From Candidatus Didemnitutus sp. (lineage in GTDB: Bacteria > Verrucomicrobiota > Verrucomicrobiia > Opitutales > Opitutaceae), in NCBI GenBank assembly GCA_017991595.1, contig JAGOQJ010000003.1:1-64000 (forward strand): DNA of 64,000 nt. Reading direction: 5' to 3'. A program made the position numbers and the translations under genes. The notes under the pieces were generated by a model. It worked only from the letters and a program-made list of their open reading frames with translations. It ran no database searches and had not been told where the DNA came from. Of the stretch, positions 8,365-17,320 are shown one piece after another; position 1 is the first letter of the stretch, and each line of letters begins with the position of its first letter.

Positions 8365-9639
8365 ATGCTGCCGTCGCCGCCCACCGAACTCGCTCCGCTG
8401 CTTGCGCATCCCGTCGCCGTCCTCGGCGGCGGCGTGAGCGGGCAGGGCGTGCTCGGGTTGCTGGCCGCGTGCGGTGCGCGCGGGGTGATCTACGACGAGC
8501 GAGCCGACGGTGCCGACGTGGTGCGCACTTTTTCTTCCACGCAGGCCCGCGCACATGGGCTCGTGGTTTTCAGTCCGGGCTTTGCGCCGGAGCATCCGTG
8601 GCTCGCCACGGCGCGCGCCGCCGGGTGCGTGTGTCTCGGGGAACTCGATTTCGCGTCGCTCTTCTGGCGCGGCGAACTGGTCGCCATCACGGGCACGAAC
8701 GGCAAGACGACGCTGACTGAGTTTCTCACTCACGCGTTGAATGCCGCCGGCCGTCGCGCGGCCGCGACCGGCAACGTCGGTTACCCGCTCTCACGCTTCG
8801 TCGTCGAACAAGCCGGCCGCGTCGACGTGGCGGTGTGCGAGGTGAGCTCGTTTCAGGCCGAGACGCTGCAGCATCTGTGCCCGACCGCGACGCTGTGGAC
8901 CAACTTTGCGGAGGATCACCTCGAACGTCATCCGGGCATGGACGCGTATTTCGCGGCCAAGTGGCGCCTGCTCGAACGCACGCCGGTCGCGGCCGTTTTC
9001 GTCGGCACCTCCGTGCGGCGCTACGCCGCGCAAACGCAACGCACGCTGCCCACGTCGGCCGGCATCGAGTCCGAAGGGCAGGCCGCTGATCCGCGCCTGG
9101 CTGGCACGGTCTTTGTCACGTATCCGCAGCGCGAGAATTTCCTCCTCGCCGCCGCGTGGTGGCGGCACGCCGGCCTTCCGGAGGAGGCGCTTTACGCCGC
9201 GGCGCGCTCCTTCCAACTCGCCGATCACCGGCTCATGCGCGTGGCGGAAAAGGGCGGCGTGACCTTCTGGAACGACTCCAAGGCCACCAATTTCCACGCC
9301 GTCGAGGCGGCGCTGGCGACTTTTGACCGGCCGGTGTTGCTCATCGCCGGAGGCAAGGCCAAGGGCGGCGATTTGGACGGTTTCATCCGCCGGATCGCGC
9401 CGCGCGTGCGCCAGGCCTGCCTGATCGGCGAGACCGCGCCGGTGCTGGCGGAGCTTTGCGCGACCCACGGCTTGGCGGCCCGGCGCTGCGCCACGCTGGA
9501 GGACGCCGTGCGCACCGCCGTCGCCACCGCGCGTCCGGGCGATCACATCCTGCTCAGTCCGGGCTTCGCCAGCTTCGACATGTTCCGCGGCTACGCCGAC
9601 CGCGGGCAGCAGTTTGTCCGCCTCGTCGGAAACCTGTGA
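8365..9639 (+). CDS. murD: UDP-MurNAc-L-Ala--D-Glu ligase MurD
   Basis: A 424-residue cytoplasmic Mur ligase adding D-glutamate to UDP-MurNAc-L-Ala. The N-terminal Rossmann-like motif VLGGGVSGQG, the ATP loop GTNGKTTLTEF, NFAEDHLERH and WNDSKATNFHA are present in order. The gene sits between mraY and ftsW as in most dcw clusters, but a LysM gene is interposed before ftsW. No overlap with mraY; the unusually long spacer in front carries repeats. Confidence 0.94.
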   Translation: MLPSPPTELAPLLAHPVAVLGGGVSGQGVLGLLAACGARGVIYDERADGADVVRTFSSTQARAHGLVVFSPGFAPEHPWLATARAAGCVCLGELDFASLFWRGELVAITGTNGKTTLTEFLTHALNAAGRRAAATGNVGYPLSRFVVEQAGRVDVAVCEVSSFQAETLQHLCPTATLWTNFAEDHLERHPGMDAYFAAKWRLLERTPVAAVFVGTSVRRYAAQTQRTLPTSAGIESEGQAADPRLAGTVFVTYPQRENFLLAAAWWRHAGLPEEALYAAARSFQLADHRLMRVAEKGGVTFWNDSKATNFHAVEAALATFDRPVLLIAGGKAKGGDLDGFIRRIAPRVRQACLIGETAPVLAELCATHGLAARRCATLEDAVRTAVATARPGDHILLSPGFASFDMFRGYADRGQQFVRLVGNL

Positions 9640-9693
9640 GCACGCCCTATTTTTAGATAGCAAATCGCCCGCCCAACGACCCATACTTCCGCC

Positions 9694-10620
9694 ATGAAAA
9701 TTTTGCAGATCTTCGGAGCAGTGATCGCCGTGCACCTGCTCGCGTTTATCTTCATTTTCGCGACCCCCGGCTGCCAATCGAAGCCGGCCAATCGCCCGAC
9801 GCCCGACGCCACCGTGCCCACCGCCGGGGCGCCCATGCACTCGCCGGGCGACAGCCTCACTTACACGCCGGCTCCGGTCGACACCGGGGCGATGAGCACC
9901 TACACGCCGCCGACGGAGGCCGGTCGCGCCGAGCCCACGCGGCCCGGTTCGCCCAACGCCGCCGCCCTCGCGCCCGCCCGCCCGGTGGTCGACGACGTCG
10001 CGCCGGTCAGCACCTATTCCGTCCAGCGCGGCGACAGCCTCTGGAGCATCGCCAAGAAGCACAAGATCACCGTCGCCGAGCTGGCCAAGGCCAACAACCT
10101 GGGCACCGGCGCCACGCTGCGTCCCGGCCAGAAGCTCATGGTGCCGACGAAGGCCCCGGCCCCGAAGGATCTCACGACCGCCGCCGTGACCGAGAAGGCG
10201 CCGGCTCCGACGACCACCGCACGCCCGGCCTCCGGTGAGGCGATGCGCCACACCGTGGTTTCCGGCGAGAGCCTCGGCACCATCGCCCGCAAATATCAGG
10301 TGAGCGTCGGCGAGATCGCTGCCGCCAACAACATCACGGATCCGGCCAAGATCCGCGCCGGCCAGCAACTCGTCATCCCCGGTTTCCGCGCCGTGAGCAA
10401 CCGCACGCCGGCTGCTTCGAATGCCGCCTCCACGCCCGCGCCGACCACGCCGCCGCCGGCAACCACGGCCACCACGCCCGCCGAGAGCGCGCCCGCGAAC
10501 ACGGCTCCCCGTTTTGAAATCGCGCCGCCTCCGCCTGGACAGGATCTGGATGCCGGCTTGAAGGACACCGCGACCGAAGTCCCGACCATCAAGGTCGAAG
10601 ATCCCCGCCCGAAGGGTTAA
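9694..10620 (+). CDS. LysM-domain cell wall-binding protein
   Basis: A 308-residue exported protein with two LysM peptidoglycan-binding modules, at about residues 107-150 (YSVQRGDSLWSIAKKHKI) and 187-230 (HTVVSGESLGTIARKYQV). The N-terminus is hydrophobic (about 5-24) and ends in TPGC, a poor lipobox, so it may be a lipoprotein or anchored by the helix. Pro/Thr/Ala-rich linkers flank the modules. No hydrolase or peptidase domain is present. Its place inside the dcw cluster between murD and ftsW suggests a role at the growing or dividing wall. Confidence 0.85.
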   Translation: MKILQIFGAVIAVHLLAFIFIFATPGCQSKPANRPTPDATVPTAGAPMHSPGDSLTYTPAPVDTGAMSTYTPPTEAGRAEPTRPGSPNAAALAPARPVVDDVAPVSTYSVQRGDSLWSIAKKHKITVAELAKANNLGTGATLRPGQKLMVPTKAPAPKDLTTAAVTEKAPAPTTTARPASGEAMRHTVVSGESLGTIARKYQVSVGEIAAANNITDPAKIRAGQQLVIPGFRAVSNRTPAASNAASTPAPTTPPPATTATTPAESAPANTAPRFEIAPPPPGQDLDAGLKDTATEVPTIKVEDPRPKG

Positions 10621-10641
10621 CGCCTCACGCCCCGCCGCCCC

Positions 10642-11814
10642 ATGGCGAGCCCGACGCCGAGTGCCGCACCTTCGCTTCGCCGCCACCTCACGATCACTCC
10701 CGCGAGCGTCATCCTCGTCTGCGTCGCCGCTTTGCTGGCGATCGGACTGACGGTGCTGTTCAGCGCGAGTTCCACCGTGAAGGGCGCCGCGCCGGCGGCC
10801 TATCTTTACAAGCAGCTGATCTTCCTCGGCCTCGGCATCGGGGCCGCGTGGATGATGGTGCTCGCTGACCTCGAGAGCCTGCGGCGTTTCGCGTGGATTG
10901 TCGCCGTCGTCGCGGTGATCGCACTCGTGCTCGTGCTCATCCCCGGCGTCGGCGTCTCGGTGAACGGCAGCCGCCGCTGGCTCAACCTCGGTTTCACGCG
11001 CCTTCAGGTGTCGGAATTCGCCAAGCTCGCGCTCGTCTTCGCGCTCTCGCACTACCTCGCGATGAACCAGAACAAGATGGACGACCTGAAGCGCGGGTTC
11101 CTCATCCCCTGCGCGGGCATCGGCGTCTTTGCCGGACTGGTCATCCTCGAACCTGACTTCGGCACCGCGTTTCTCACCGGCACGATCGGGCTGATCCTGC
11201 TCTTCCTCGCGGGCGGGCGGTTGAAGTTCCTCGTCCCAACCATCGTGGTCGGGCTGAGCGCCTGCGTGGTGCTGGTCATCCACAGCCCTTACCGCCTGAA
11301 GCGCGTGATGTCGTTCCTCGATGTCGAAGCCAACCGCAGCGAGGGCGCCTACCAGCTCTGGCAGGCGATTCTGGCTTTCGCCGCCGGCGGCGTCGACGGC
11401 GTGGGCATCGGCAACGGCCGCCAGCAGCAGGCCTTCCTGCCCGAGGCGCACACGGATTTCATCTTCGCCATCATGGGCGAGGAGCTGGGGCTCGTGTTCA
11501 CGATGCTCACCGTGGTCCTGTTCATCACCATTTTCATCGCCGGCCTGTTCCATGTGCGCCGTGCGCCGAATCTTTTTCAATTTCTCCTCGTCACCGGTTG
11601 CCTGCTGCTCATTTGCCTGCAGGCGATCATCAACCTCGGGGTCGTCACCGGCATGATGCCGACCAAGGGCATGTCGCTGCCGTTCATCAGCGCCGGCGGC
11701 TCGAACCTGCTGCTGATGGGCTTGCTCGTCGGCATCATCATCAACACCTCGCGCGCGTGGGAGCGGCCGAAGCCGCTCGAACGCCGACGCGCACTCGCGG
11801 AGGTGGTCGGATGA
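10642..11814 (+). CDS. ftsW: Septal peptidoglycan polymerase FtsW (SEDS family)
   Basis: A 390-residue polytopic SEDS glycosyltransferase that polymerises lipid II with FtsI at the septum. Recognisable stretches are NGSRRWLNLGFTRLQVSEFAK, and GMMPTKGMSLPFISAGGSN near the C-terminus, plus about ten hydrophobic segments. It overlaps murG by 4 nt (ATGA). The cluster position favours FtsW over RodA. Confidence 0.93.
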   Translation: MASPTPSAAPSLRRHLTITPASVILVCVAALLAIGLTVLFSASSTVKGAAPAAYLYKQLIFLGLGIGAAWMMVLADLESLRRFAWIVAVVAVIALVLVLIPGVGVSVNGSRRWLNLGFTRLQVSEFAKLALVFALSHYLAMNQNKMDDLKRGFLIPCAGIGVFAGLVILEPDFGTAFLTGTIGLILLFLAGGRLKFLVPTIVVGLSACVVLVIHSPYRLKRVMSFLDVEANRSEGAYQLWQAILAFAAGGVDGVGIGNGRQQQAFLPEAHTDFIFAIMGEELGLVFTMLTVVLFITIFIAGLFHVRRAPNLFQFLLVTGCLLLICLQAIINLGVVTGMMPTKGMSLPFISAGGSNLLLMGLLVGIIINTSRAWERPKPLERRRALAEVVG

Positions 11815-12950
11815 GCCGGTTTCTCATCGCCTGCGGCGGCACGGGTGGACACCTCGCGCCGGGCATCGCGCTCGCCGAGGCCTTGCGCGCCCGCGGTCAC
11901 GACGCGCGGCTCTTCATCTCGCAGAAGAAGGTCGACGCGCGCCTCGTCGAAAAATACCCGCACCTCACCTGCGCCTGCGTGCCGGGTGCGCCGTTCGGGG
12001 CGCGGCCGGATGTTTTCGCCCGCTTCCTCGTGCGGCAGGGGCAGGGATTTTTCTTCAGCCTGCGCTACCTGCGCGCGTTTCGCCCGCAGGCCGTGGTCGG
12101 CTTCGGCGGCTTCACCAACGCTGGCGTCACAGCCGCGGCGCGCTTTCTGCGCATCCCGATCGCGCTGCACGAGGCCAACCGCGTGCCCGGCCGCGCCGTG
12201 CGTGTGCTCTCGCGCTTCGCCCAACGTCTTTACCTGCCACCCGGCGTGCGTCTGCCGGGCCGTCTCGGCGTGCGCGTGCGCCACACTGGTCTGCCGGTCC
12301 GCCCGGAAGTGACCCGCCTGCCGCGCGAGGTCGCGCGCGCGCAACTCGGCGTCGATTCGACGCAGAAACTGCTCGTCCTGCTCGGTGGCAGCCAGGGCTC
12401 GGCCCAGCTCAACCAGTGGGTCGAGGACAACCTCACCACGCTCGCCGCCGAAGGCGTGCAAGTGTGGTGTGTCACCGGTCTCGGCAAGGGCGAGAACACC
12501 GTGCGCGAGCTGCGCTCGAAGCGCGGCGCCGTGGTGCGGGCGTGGTTCGAGCCGTTCACCGACCGCGTGGGCGTGCTGCTGTCCGCCGCCGATCTCGTCG
12601 TCAGCCGCGCCGGCGCCGGGACGATCGCCGAGCTCGTGCGCTGTGAGACGCCGGCCGTGCTTGTGCCGTATCCGCACGCGGCGGATAACCACCAGTGGGC
12701 CAACGCGCGCTATTTTGAGCAGCAGGGCGGCGGCCTTGTCATCGATCAGAATGCGCTGGGCGGCCTGAAGCAGGAGGTGCTCGAGATCCTTTTCAACGAC
12801 TGGTTGCAGCACAAATTCCACGAGAACCTGCGCCGCATGGCCCACGAGGATGCGGTCGGCACGATCGTGCAGGACTTGGAGGAACTCGCGTGCGGTTTGC
12901 CGCCGGAACGGCATCGCCGGCACGAGCAGCCGGTGCGCGCCACCCCATGA
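11811..12950 (+). CDS. murG: UDP-GlcNAc transferase MurG
   Basis: A 379-residue GT-B glycosyltransferase that converts lipid I to lipid II at the inner membrane face. Motifs in order are CGGTGGHLAPGIALAEAL, VVGFGGFTNAG, LHEANRVPGRA and LLGGSQGS, with SRAGAGTIAEL in the donor-binding domain. ATG 11811 overlaps the ftsW stop, and the murG stop overlaps the next gene (ATGA), so the gene is coupled on both sides. Confidence 0.95.
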   Translation: MSRFLIACGGTGGHLAPGIALAEALRARGHDARLFISQKKVDARLVEKYPHLTCACVPGAPFGARPDVFARFLVRQGQGFFFSLRYLRAFRPQAVVGFGGFTNAGVTAAARFLRIPIALHEANRVPGRAVRVLSRFAQRLYLPPGVRLPGRLGVRVRHTGLPVRPEVTRLPREVARAQLGVDSTQKLLVLLGGSQGSAQLNQWVEDNLTTLAAEGVQVWCVTGLGKGENTVRELRSKRGAVVRAWFEPFTDRVGVLLSAADLVVSRAGAGTIAELVRCETPAVLVPYPHAADNHQWANARYFEQQGGGLVIDQNALGGLKQEVLEILFNDWLQHKFHENLRRMAHEDAVGTIVQDLEELACGLPPERHRRHEQPVRATP

Positions 12951-15340
12951 ACCTGCCGCCTCCAGTCTTCGGCCGGGCGGTGCAGCGGGTGCACTTGCTC
13001 GGCGCCGGCGGCATGGGCATGACCCCGCTGGCGCTTTACTTGCGCGCGCGCGGCTTCGCCGTGTCGGCGGACGACGATGCGTGGAATCCGGCGACGCGTG
13101 CCTGGCTCGAACGCGCGGACGTCACGGTTGTTGCGCCGGGCGAATTGCCGGCGGACGCTGAACTAGTGGTGTTTTCCCCGGCCGTCGCGGCGACTCATCC
13201 GCTGCGGCAACGTGCGACGGAGCGCGGCCTGCCACAGGTGCGGCGCGGCGAGATGCTCGCCGAAGTCACGCGCGACCGCCGTCTAGTCGCCGTCGTAGGT
13301 TCGCACGGCAAGACGACCACCACGGCCATGCTCGTCACGGCGCTGGTGCGGGCGCGCTTCGAGTGCGGCTGGGTGCTGGGCGGACTTTTCGGCGGCGATG
13401 CATTGCCGCCGGCCCGAGACGCCGGCGAATGGGTGATCGTGGAGGTCGACGAGAGCGACGGCACGATCGGCTGCTTCGCCCCGGAGGTGACGCTCGCCGT
13501 GAATCTCGATTGGGACCACGCCGACCACTACGCGACGCGCGGTGCGATCGAGGACGAGTTTGCCGCGCTCTTCGCGCGCACGCGCGGCAGCGTGCTCGTG
13601 AACGCCGCCTGCGCAATGTCGCAACGCGTCGTCGCCCGCCTCGCCAATCCGGCGCGTGTCGAATCTCCGGCCCGTGCGCCTCGATTCCTCCGTTTCGTAG
13701 GACCGACCACTTGTAGTCTAATAGACTACAAGTTTTCTGAAGACGGTCAGTATGTTTGTAGTCTAATAGACTACAAACAGGACGGGTGCTTGGGACTGAC
13801 GCTCGGGGGCGATTTCGCGTTGCAGAAGGCGGAGGTGCGGGCGCGAGGGGAGTTCAACGCGCTCAATGCCACGGCGGCGCTGGCGGCGGCGCAGGTGATT
13901 GGTGCGGCGATCGCGTCCGATGCGCTGGCGGATTTTGCCGGGGTGCGCCGGCGGCAGGGCGTGCTGCACGCCTCGCCGCGGCTGACAGTGATCGAGGACT
14001 ACGCGCATCACCCGGCGGAGATCCGCGCGCTGCTGGCGGCGTTGCGTCCGGGCGCCGCACGTCTGCTGGTCGTGTTCCAGCCGCACCGTTTCACGCGCAC
14101 GGCGCAGTTCAAAGCCGAGTTCGCGCAGGTGCTCAGCGCGGCGGACGAGATTTTCCTGCTCGAGGTCTATGCGGCGAGCGAGGCGCCGGTTGCCGGCGGC
14201 ACGACGGATGACTTGGCCGCGGAGTTCGCGCGGCTGGATCCGCCCCGGAAGGTCGCGCGTCTGCCACGGACTGGCGTGACCGACGTCAAGAAGCTAGCGG
14301 CAGCTCTGCGAGACGGCGATCTGCTGGCTTTCGTCGGGGCAGGGGACATCGAGGTGTTCGCCCAGGATTTTCTTAAGATGCTGCAACCAATCGAGGAGCG
14401 GGAGGCGGCGTGGCGGCGGTTGGTGGCTGATGTGCGGCCGCTGCTGTCGGACACGACGAAATTCACCGAACGGGAACCGCTCGGTCCGAAGACGACGATG
14501 CGGGTTGGTGGTCCGGCGCGTGTTTACGCGGAGCCGGCGACCGAGCAGGAATTGCAGTTGTTGCTCGCGACGGCGCATGCGCGCGGGTTGCCGGTGTTCA
14601 TGCTGGGACGCGGCTCCAACCTGCTCGTGCCGGACGAGGGCGTCGACGGGCTCGTCATCAGCCTCGGGCATCCGAACTGGCAGGTCTTCACGCCGCGTGT
14701 GGATGGCAGCGTGTGGGTCGGGGCGGGTTTGCGTCTGAAGAACCTGTGCGGCCTCGCGACGAAGGCAGGGCTCGGCGGCTTCGAGTTCATGGAAGGCATC
14801 CCCGCGACGGTCGGCGGCGCGTTGCGCATGAACGCGGGGGCGATGGGCGGCTGGACTTTCGATGTCGTCGAAGAAGTGCACTTGCTGACGCTCGCCGGAG
14901 AGAAGCGCGTCATGCGCAAGAGCGAGATGCATGTGGATTACCGGCATTGCGAGGAGCTGGAAACGGCGGTGGCGCTCGGGGCCGTGCTGCGTCCGCGCGC
15001 GGGCGGCGACGCGGCGGCGATCAAGCAGCAGATCGAGACCTACCAGAAGAAGCGCCAGGAATCTCAGCCGCGCGAACCGAGCGCCGGTTGCATCTTCAAG
15101 AATCCGCCCGGCACCTCGGCCGGCAAGCTGATCGACGAGTGCGGGCTCAAGGGCGAACGCGTGGGCGACGCGATGGTGTCGCCGGTGCATGCCAATTTCA
15201 TCGTCAACACCGGGGCGGCCAGCGCGGCCGACATCCTCGAGCTCGTGCGGCGCGTGCGCGCCCGGGTGCGCGAGGTGCGGGGCGTGGATTTGCAGCCCGA
15301 GGTGATGCTGTTCGGTGCGGACTGGAGGGACGTGCTGTGA
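12947..15340 (+). CDS. murC-murB: MurC-MurB fusion (UDP-MurNAc--L-Ala ligase / enolpyruvyl reductase)
   Basis: A 797-residue fusion of two sequential wall enzymes. Residues about 1-465 are MurC: GAGGMGMTPLALYL, ATP loop GSHGKTTTTAML, EDYAHHPAEI. Residues about 495-797 are MurB: TMRVGGPARVY, GRGSNLLVPDEG, EFMEGIPATVGGALRMNAGAMGG. In the MurB motif SAGCIFKNP a Cys stands where many homologues have the proton-donating Ser. The ATG overlaps the murG stop. Two palindromic repeats (13710-13778) lie in frame in the MurC part and add two CSLIDYK peptides. MurB belongs to the shorter, type II form. Confidence 0.93.
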   Translation: MNLPPPVFGRAVQRVHLLGAGGMGMTPLALYLRARGFAVSADDDAWNPATRAWLERADVTVVAPGELPADAELVVFSPAVAATHPLRQRATERGLPQVRRGEMLAEVTRDRRLVAVVGSHGKTTTTAMLVTALVRARFECGWVLGGLFGGDALPPARDAGEWVIVEVDESDGTIGCFAPEVTLAVNLDWDHADHYATRGAIEDEFAALFARTRGSVLVNAACAMSQRVVARLANPARVESPARAPRFLRFVGPTTCSLIDYKFSEDGQYVCSLIDYKQDGCLGLTLGGDFALQKAEVRARGEFNALNATAALAAAQVIGAAIASDALADFAGVRRRQGVLHASPRLTVIEDYAHHPAEIRALLAALRPGAARLLVVFQPHRFTRTAQFKAEFAQVLSAADEIFLLEVYAASEAPVAGGTTDDLAAEFARLDPPRKVARLPRTGVTDVKKLAAALRDGDLLAFVGAGDIEVFAQDFLKMLQPIEEREAAWRRLVADVRPLLSDTTKFTEREPLGPKTTMRVGGPARVYAEPATEQELQLLLATAHARGLPVFMLGRGSNLLVPDEGVDGLVISLGHPNWQVFTPRVDGSVWVGAGLRLKNLCGLATKAGLGGFEFMEGIPATVGGALRMNAGAMGGWTFDVVEEVHLLTLAGEKRVMRKSEMHVDYRHCEELETAVALGAVLRPRAGGDAAAIKQQIETYQKKRQESQPREPSAGCIFKNPPGTSAGKLIDECGLKGERVGDAMVSPVHANFIVNTGAASAADILELVRRVRARVREVRGVDLQPEVMLFGADWRDVL
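13710..13778. repeat. Pair of palindromic repeats inside murC
   Basis: Two copies of a 21-bp near-perfect palindrome, half-site TTGTAGTCTA around a central A, lie 45 bp apart. The first is 13710-13732 (11-bp arms), the second 13754-13778 (12-bp arms). Both are read in the one frame that lacks stop codons, giving CSLIDYK twice. The low-GC sequence stands out from the GC-rich surroundings. They fall in the variable stretch before GEFNALNATAAL of the MurC central domain, consistent with insertion at a tolerated loop. Confidence 0.85.
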
Positions 15341-15401
15341 ACGCCGGCGTTCGTCCCCGCCTTCACACGCTGCGTCCGCAAGGGCGGCAAACTCTTTGCC
15401 C

Positions 15402-16331
15402 ATGAATTCTCCGACCATCGCCGTGCTCGCCGGCGGCACGTCTGCCGAGCGCGAAGTTTCCCTGGGGTCCGGCAAGGCCGCGGCCCTCGCGCTGGCTTAT
15501 GCGCATCCGACGGAGTTTTTCGTCGTCGACGAAAACGCACTCCCGACCGGGCTCGATCCGCGGCGGCACGTGGTGTTCTCCGCGTTGCACGGCGTGTTCG
15601 GCGAGGATGGCGGCATGCAGCGGCTGCTCGAGGAGGCGGGCTTCAGCTACGCGGGTTGCGACGCGAAGGGCAGTGACCTGTGCTTCGACAAGTGGCGCAC
15701 GCGGCAGGCGGTGTCGGCCATGGGCGTGCGCGTCGCGCCGGGCCGGAACTTCGACGCCCGCACCAAGCCGACCGGTGCGCAACTCGCCGCCGAGCTCGGC
15801 GAGCAGGTGGTGTTGAAACCCAACCGCGAGGGCAGCAGCGTGGGTTTGCAGATCATCTCCACGCGCGCCGGATTGGACATCGCGCTGGCCGGCCTGCGGC
15901 AGGGTGACTGGGTGGCGGAAAAACGCATCCTCGGGCGCGAGCTGACCGTCGGCTTGCTGCGCGGGCGGGCGATGGGGGTCGTCGAGATCACGCCGAAGTC
16001 GGGCGTCTTCGACTACACCAGCAAATACACCAAGGGCCTGACCGAATACACCGCCCCGGCGCCGCTGCCCCAGGAAGTGACCGACGAGGCGCGCCGGGCT
16101 GCCGAGACGGCGTTCGCCGCCTGCGGTTGCCGCGACTACGCGCGCGTGGATTTCATGCTTTCGGCGGAGGGCGGCCTTTATCTGCTGGAAATCAACACGC
16201 TGCCCGGCATGAAGGAAACCAGCCTGCTGCCGATGAGCGCCCGCTGCGTGGGACTCGATTTCAACGCGCTTTGCCGCGAATTGGTCGCGCCCGCGCTCGA
16301 GCGTTTTGCGGCGGCGCATACCCGGAAGTGA
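15402..16331 (+). CDS. ddl: D-alanine--D-alanine ligase Ddl
   Basis: A 309-residue ATP-grasp enzyme that makes D-Ala-D-Ala for MurF. It begins with VLAGGTSAEREVSLGSG. HGVFGEDGGMQRLLE, LKPNREGSSVGL and LEINTLPGMKETSLLPMSA follow. The start at ATG 15402 fits the family, since the open frame upstream shows no similarity. A 61-nt gap separates it from murC-murB. The stop overlaps the GTG of ftsQ. Confidence 0.94.
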   Translation: MNSPTIAVLAGGTSAEREVSLGSGKAAALALAYAHPTEFFVVDENALPTGLDPRRHVVFSALHGVFGEDGGMQRLLEEAGFSYAGCDAKGSDLCFDKWRTRQAVSAMGVRVAPGRNFDARTKPTGAQLAAELGEQVVLKPNREGSSVGLQIISTRAGLDIALAGLRQGDWVAEKRILGRELTVGLLRGRAMGVVEITPKSGVFDYTSKYTKGLTEYTAPAPLPQEVTDEARRAAETAFAACGCRDYARVDFMLSAEGGLYLLEINTLPGMKETSLLPMSARCVGLDFNALCRELVAPALERFAAAHTRK

Positions 16332-17320
16332 GCGAAACAAAGGACAACGTCCCGATCAAACGATCCTGGCGCAACATCAGCCAGGAGGTGACTCCGCGCG
16401 CCATGTCCAAGCGCGGCCGGCACCGCCAGCGGATGCTCTGGATCAAGCTCGGCGCGCTGACCCTGCTCATCGGCTTCGTTGCGTGGGGCGTCTATGCGAT
16501 CGTCAGCAGCTGGGAAAGCAACCGCGGCGCCCTCGCCGAGGCCGTGCCGACCGAGACGGTGCGCGACGTCACGGTGCTGACCAACGGCGTGCTCCCCGGC
16601 GACTGGGTCACGCGCACGCTCGCCCTGCCCAAGGATGCCACGCTGATGTCGCTCGATCTCGCGACGCTGCGCGACCGCCTCATGGTGCACGGCCAGATCA
16701 GTTACGCGGCCCTGACGCGGAGTTTTCCCGACACGCTGATCGTCACCCTGCAGGAGCGCACGCCGGTCGCGCGCATCCAGGTGAGCGACCGCGGCACGAA
16801 CAAGCAGCTGCTCGTGGCGAAGGACGGCGTCGTCTATGACGGCATCAATTACGAGAAGCCGCTCATCGCCAGCCTGCCGTGGCTCGACGGCTTCACGCTG
16901 CGCCGCGCCGACAGCGGCGGCTACGAACCCATCCCCGGCATGCCGGAGGTCGCCGAGCTGCTCACCACCGCGCAGATCCAGGCCCCGCATCTCTACCGCG
17001 AATGGCTCATCGTCTCGCTCTCCCGCCTCAACGACTACCGCGAACTCGTGGTCAAGGCGCAGGACATCGAGCGCATCGTGTTCAGCGCGAAGGACGACTA
17101 CTTCATGCAGCTCGCCCGCCTCGATCACGTCATCGACCAGACGCGCGGCGCGCTCGACGAGCCGGCGCTCCAGTCCGTCAACCTCGCCCTCGGCCTGCAG
17201 GTGCCGGTGACGTTGACGAAGACGCCCGAGGAGCTGGCGAAGCAGCAACAGCAGCGCGCGCAGCAGCGGCCGCTCCATTTCCAACTTCAACCCTCTCCCC
17301 AGCGGAAACGTGATCTCTAA
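16328..17320 (+). CDS. ftsQ: Division protein FtsQ
   Basis: A 330-residue bitopic protein in the canonical ddl-ftsQ-ftsA order. The GTG start at 16328 overlaps the ddl stop (GTGA). The cytoplasmic tail of about 38 residues is basic, then one transmembrane helix (about 40-62) and a POTRA-like region with RDVTVLTNG and later SFPDTLIVTLQERTPVARI, typical of FtsQ/DivIB. The end is Gln-rich. It probably forms the periplasmic scaffold with FtsL and FtsB. The last 11 nt overlap ftsA. Confidence 0.85.
   Translation: MSETKDNVPIKRSWRNISQEVTPRAMSKRGRHRQRMLWIKLGALTLLIGFVAWGVYAIVSSWESNRGALAEAVPTETVRDVTVLTNGVLPGDWVTRTLALPKDATLMSLDLATLRDRLMVHGQISYAALTRSFPDTLIVTLQERTPVARIQVSDRGTNKQLLVAKDGVVYDGINYEKPLIASLPWLDGFTLRRADSGGYEPIPGMPEVAELLTTAQIQAPHLYREWLIVSLSRLNDYRELVVKAQDIERIVFSAKDDYFMQLARLDHVIDQTRGALDEPALQSVNLALGLQVPVTLTKTPEELAKQQQQRAQQRPLHFQLQPSPQRKRDL

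Noticed and set aside
13710..13778. MurC palindromes as transcription terminators
   Set aside because: No T-runs follow; they lie inside an intact coding frame with essential motifs downstream.
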